Shown here one piece after another: positions 13,475-15,310 of a DNA stretch of 15,310 nt. The notes under the pieces were generated by a model that worked only from the letters and a program-made list of their open reading frames with translations, had not been told where the DNA came from and did not search any database. The position numbers were made by a program, and so were the translations under genes. Origin of the DNA: Kiritimatiellota bacterium (GTDB taxonomy: Bacteria; Verrucomicrobiota; Kiritimatiellia; JAAZAB01); contig VSJD01000034.1 of NCBI GenBank assembly GCA_008636095.1, positions 1 to 15,310 on the forward strand, given 5' to 3'. Position 1 is the first letter of the stretch. Every line of letters starts with the position of its first letter.

Positions 13475-13647
13475 ATCTGCGATTCACACCTCCAGTTGAG
13501 CGTGGACCAGGCGTTGTGGCCTGGCTCCTCAAGCGAAGTTATGCGAAATTAGTCGCAACCGACCCGCACAACTGGGAGGCCGAAATCGAGAAATGGGAAC
13601 AAACAGACCGTAGTGTATTCGAGAATCCTGGCACCGTGGGCATATGA
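13471..13647 (+). CDS. Small hypothetical protein overlapping the previous gene
   Basis: This frame of 58 residues begins MNLRFTPPVERGPGVV and continues AWLLKRSYAKLVATDPHNW, EAEIEKWEQTDRSVFENPG. It starts at the ATGA that ends the upstream gene, the normal geometry of translational coupling. The frame has a credible composition (Trp, Pro, charged residues) and no rare stretches. No family is recognised. The close link to the HTH-like protein suggests the two act together, for example as a small regulator and partner or a toxin-antitoxin-like pair, but this is speculation. After it, 13648-13770 is an AT-rich spacer in which I see no feature. Confidence 0.6.
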   Translation: MNLRFTPPVERGPGVVAWLLKRSYAKLVATDPHNWEAEIEKWEQTDRSVFENPGTVGI

Positions 13648-13770
13648 AATGAAACTCACAAGCCGGATACACGCGACGGTTCATAACCACGCATAATCCG
13701 CCCCATTGGAATAATGACAATGCAAAAAGGCAAATATTGAAACATAAATATAAAATACAGGAATACCAGT

Positions 13771-14751
13771 ATGAATGAAATGACCAACAATGCAAATGAA
13801 CTGAGCATGCTTTCTAAGCATGAAATCGATGAACTGGAGAAAAAGGTTCAATTCTACAAGACCCGACAGGGAACAAGACTTGCATTCCATGAGTACGGAG
13901 ATTTAAAGGGTCACCCCATTTTCTTCTATCACGGTACAGGCTCGCATATACATGGCATGCTCCTGCATAAGCCCGGTCTTAGATCCGGCTTTAGAATTAT
14001 TGCACCGGATCGCCCTGGGGTCGCCCAATCGGATTTCCGTGCCGGGTGGACCATCCTTGAATACGCACGCGACATGGCCGATCTGGCTGACCATCTCGAA
14101 ATTACTTCCTTTGGAGCCATTGGCGTTTCCGGTGGTGGGCCCACCCTGATGGCCAGTGCTTTTGCCATCCCTGAGCGCCTTCATTGCGTGGTGGATTTGG
14201 CCTGTGCCATGCCGGTTTATGGCGACCCGGAAATAGTCAAACATCTTGGCACAATGGACCGTTTCTATGCCAAACTCGGCACTCGTTTGCCACTCGCTTT
14301 ATTTAAAATACCATTTTCTTTGCTTGGAATAATGCAGAGGATAATGAAAAGCCCAAAATCGTTCGCAAAAATGTTTGATTCCAGCTTGTGCCCCGCCGAC
14401 AAAGAAATATTCAAGCTACCCGATATGCAATACCTGATTATGCGCGATTTTCAGGAACTCTTTCGGCATGGATCCAAAGGCCCCGCCTATGATGCCCAGA
14501 CAGTTTATAAGCAATGGGGATTCAATCTTTCAGACATAGACATACACATTGAAGTTTTTCAAGGAACAGCGGATATCTTTATACCTCCTAAATTCAGCGA
14601 ATATTTAGCAAATACCGCAAAAGATGTCCGGCTTAACTCTATTGAAGGCCAAGGACATTTCTATCACCTCGCCTACGGCTATCAAATGCTAAAAAAGGTG
14701 CAAGATCTTTTCTATGCAGATAAAGGCCATCGCGTGCAATGCGAACTATAA
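13771..14751 (+). CDS. Alpha/beta-hydrolase fold protein
   Basis: The 326-residue product has the full hydrolase layout: oxyanion region FYHGTGS (52-58), APDRPGVAQSD (78-88), nucleophile elbow GVSGGG (118-123, Ser120), acid residue in FQGTADIFIP (Asp268) and catalytic His296 in GQGHFYH. A cap region lies at about 150-240 (LPLALFKIPFSLLGIMQRIM). This matches esterase or epoxide/haloalkane hydrolase-like enzymes of broad substrate choice; the substrate is unknown. The first 25 residues are polar and coiled, without a signal peptide, so it should be cytosolic. The start is supported by AGGA about 10 nt upstream. The gene is more AT-rich than the hipBA region before it. A strong hairpin follows the stop codon. 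Confidence 0.9.
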   Translation: MNEMTNNANELSMLSKHEIDELEKKVQFYKTRQGTRLAFHEYGDLKGHPIFFYHGTGSHIHGMLLHKPGLRSGFRIIAPDRPGVAQSDFRAGWTILEYARDMADLADHLEITSFGAIGVSGGGPTLMASAFAIPERLHCVVDLACAMPVYGDPEIVKHLGTMDRFYAKLGTRLPLALFKIPFSLLGIMQRIMKSPKSFAKMFDSSLCPADKEIFKLPDMQYLIMRDFQELFRHGSKGPAYDAQTVYKQWGFNLSDIDIHIEVFQGTADIFIPPKFSEYLANTAKDVRLNSIEGQGHFYHLAYGYQMLKKVQDLFYADKGHRVQCEL

Positions 14752-14764
14752 AATAAATTCCAAC

Positions 14765-14820
14765 ACTGCGCCCCACCTTTACAACTTGCCCGTGGCGGGC
14801 AAGTTGATGGTGAGCGCAGT
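14765..14820 (+). terminator. Strong extended hairpin after the hydrolase gene
   Basis: CAACTTGCCCG-TGG-CGGGCAAGTTG (14782-14806) is a perfect 11-bp stem. It is extended by CACC/GGTG and by ACTGCGC (14765-14771) with GCGCAGT (14814-14820). It lies 13 nt after the hydrolase stop and ends 10 nt before RNA copy 2. It has no T-run, so it may be a rho-independent terminator of unusual form, a 3'-end stabiliser, or part of the RNA locus. Confidence 0.55.
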
Positions 14821-14830
14821 CGTTAAAAGA

Positions 14831-15163
14831 CCGGCAACCGGCGCGGTGGGCAAATACGAATTATTTTGATTGTCTTTTGGCGGGGGAAGGCTCTATGATC
14901 TCAATCAGTCAGCATGGTGCTGGCCAATACACAATGAGGTGAGAAACTCAAATATCTGACAATATAATTTTGCGTTAACGCAGTAATCGTTTCAGTCGAA
15001 AACCGCGAATTTTCAATTCCAGAAACGACACTGATCAGGAACGCGCCTATAGGGGCGCGGCTCCTTGTCTTGTGTTTCTGGGAGGGGCTTCGCGGTCCCG
15101 CGACTGAGGCACGAGCTTGGAGTCCGCGCCTTTTCGTTTTTAGGGCGGGCTCCGGTATGGGGG
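14831..15163 (+). ncRNA. Structured RNA element, copy 2 (leader or free ncRNA, class unknown)
   Basis: The second copy of the element at 5400-5734, in the same orientation. The helices are kept by paired changes. The small hairpin is AGCA-TGG-TGCT (14911-14921), where copy 1 has GGCG/CGCC. The outer arm is TCAGTCG/CGACTGA (14992-14998 with 15101-15107), where copy 1 has A-T at the fourth pair. The next is ACCGCGAA/TTCGCGGT (15002-15009 with 15089-15096), again A-T changed to G-C. The third is TCCAGAAAC/GTTTCTGGGA (15018-15026 with 15074-15083), rebuilt with different bases. The tip, CGCGCC-TATA-GGGGCGCG, is better paired than in copy 1. TGCGTTAACGCA (14971-14982) is unchanged. A terminator-like stem and T-tract (15107-15140) end it about 29 nt before the GTG at 15170. 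Confidence 0.75.
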
Positions 15164-15169
15164 CCGCCG

Positions 15170-15310
15170 GTGATAAAGCGAATCAATCTGATCCTGATAG
15201 TCTCTCTTCTGCCATGTCTTCTTGCCTTCGCCGGGCCTGAATGGCAGGTTTATTTCTCACCCAAAGGTGGGGCCGCAGACGCCATAGCGGTCGAATTGGG
15301 CAAGGCGACC
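15170..15310 (+). CDS. Secreted phospholipase D-family protein, N-terminal fragment (3' end outside window)
   Basis: The frame runs from GTG 15170 to the last base: 47 codons. MIKRINLILIVSLLPCLLAFAG is a typical signal peptide. It is followed by WQVYFSPKGGAADAIAVELGKAT, which matches the start of Nuc-type phospholipase D-like nucleases (VYFSPxGG..AI...I..A). Those small proteins dimerise around an HKD motif and cut nucleic acid or phosphodiesters; the HKD motif lies beyond the window. The start is inferred from the signal peptide; GGGGG upstream, in the conserved tail of RNA copy 2, is the only candidate ribosome-binding site. The family call is moderately secure for so short a piece. Confidence 0.7.
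   Translation, partial: MIKRINLILIVSLLPCLLAFAGPEWQVYFSPKGGAADAIAVELGKAT

Noticed and set aside
5400..15163. The two RNA copies as terminal direct repeats of one 9.8-kb transposon
   Set aside because: They are too diverged for a recent transposition. No transposase lies between them, no target duplication is visible, and the integrase lies outside.
1..15310. CRISPR array or tRNA genes
   Set aside because: No regularly spaced direct repeats of 25-40 bp and no TPsiC-arm/anticodon-arm pattern were seen on either strand by eye.

Overview
The window reads like a piece of a bacterial chromosome from an uncultured, free-living lineage. I suspect the PVC superphylum (Verrucomicrobiota, Kiritimatiellota or Lentisphaerota), from the gene types (DUF362, DUF1648, a secreted I42 inhibitor, a HipBA pair ending in an SPLQLAKL-type tail) and from short dispersed palindromes with a CTGCGTAGCC core. 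This is an impression; no rRNA, tRNA or other marker gene is present to confirm it.

Layout. Positions 2-214 hold the end of an ankyrin-repeat gene. Convergent to it, on the minus strand, is a two-gene operon: a secreted chagasin-like (I42) protease inhibitor followed by dinB (DNA polymerase IV), joined by a GTGA stop/start overlap and served by a recognisable promoter at 2004-2031. From 2230 onward every gene is on the plus strand. The first is a tyrosine recombinase with an unusual helix-turn-helix-containing insertion in its catalytic domain. Then come a repeat-rich spacer, a RhuM-Fic/Doc fusion protein, two small excisionase-like HTH proteins, a metallophosphoesterase with an altered GNHD motif, a class II Fic protein with a winged HTH, a MerR-like protein carrying a dispersed repeat in its coding sequence, a DUF362 protein, a DUF1648 membrane protein, a hipBA toxin-antitoxin pair, a secreted RidA-like protein, two overlapping small hypothetical genes, an alpha/beta hydrolase, and the first 47 codons of a secreted phospholipase D-family protein. 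Recombinase, excisionase-like genes, three toxin-like loci and many repeats make 2.2-13.6 kb look like a genomic-island region.

The most striking feature is not a gene. A ~335-nt element occurs twice in the same orientation (5400-5734 and 14831-15163). Its two copies differ at many positions, but in several helices the differences compensate each other and preserve base pairing. Each copy ends in a GC-rich hairpin followed by a T-rich tract and lies about 30 nt before the start codon of a different, unrelated gene. This is what a conserved structured RNA looks like (a large leader/attenuator or a free-standing ncRNA). I do not recognise it as tmRNA, RNase P RNA, 6S RNA, SRP RNA, a group I/II intron or a riboswitch known to me.

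Secondary structures worth noting are a perfect 27-bp palindrome inside the RhuM-Fic gene, a 19-bp palindrome upstream of the same gene, a ~118-bp segment bounded by 14-bp inverted repeats before the DUF1648 gene, and a duplicated gene leader (10803-10835 and 13195-13228).
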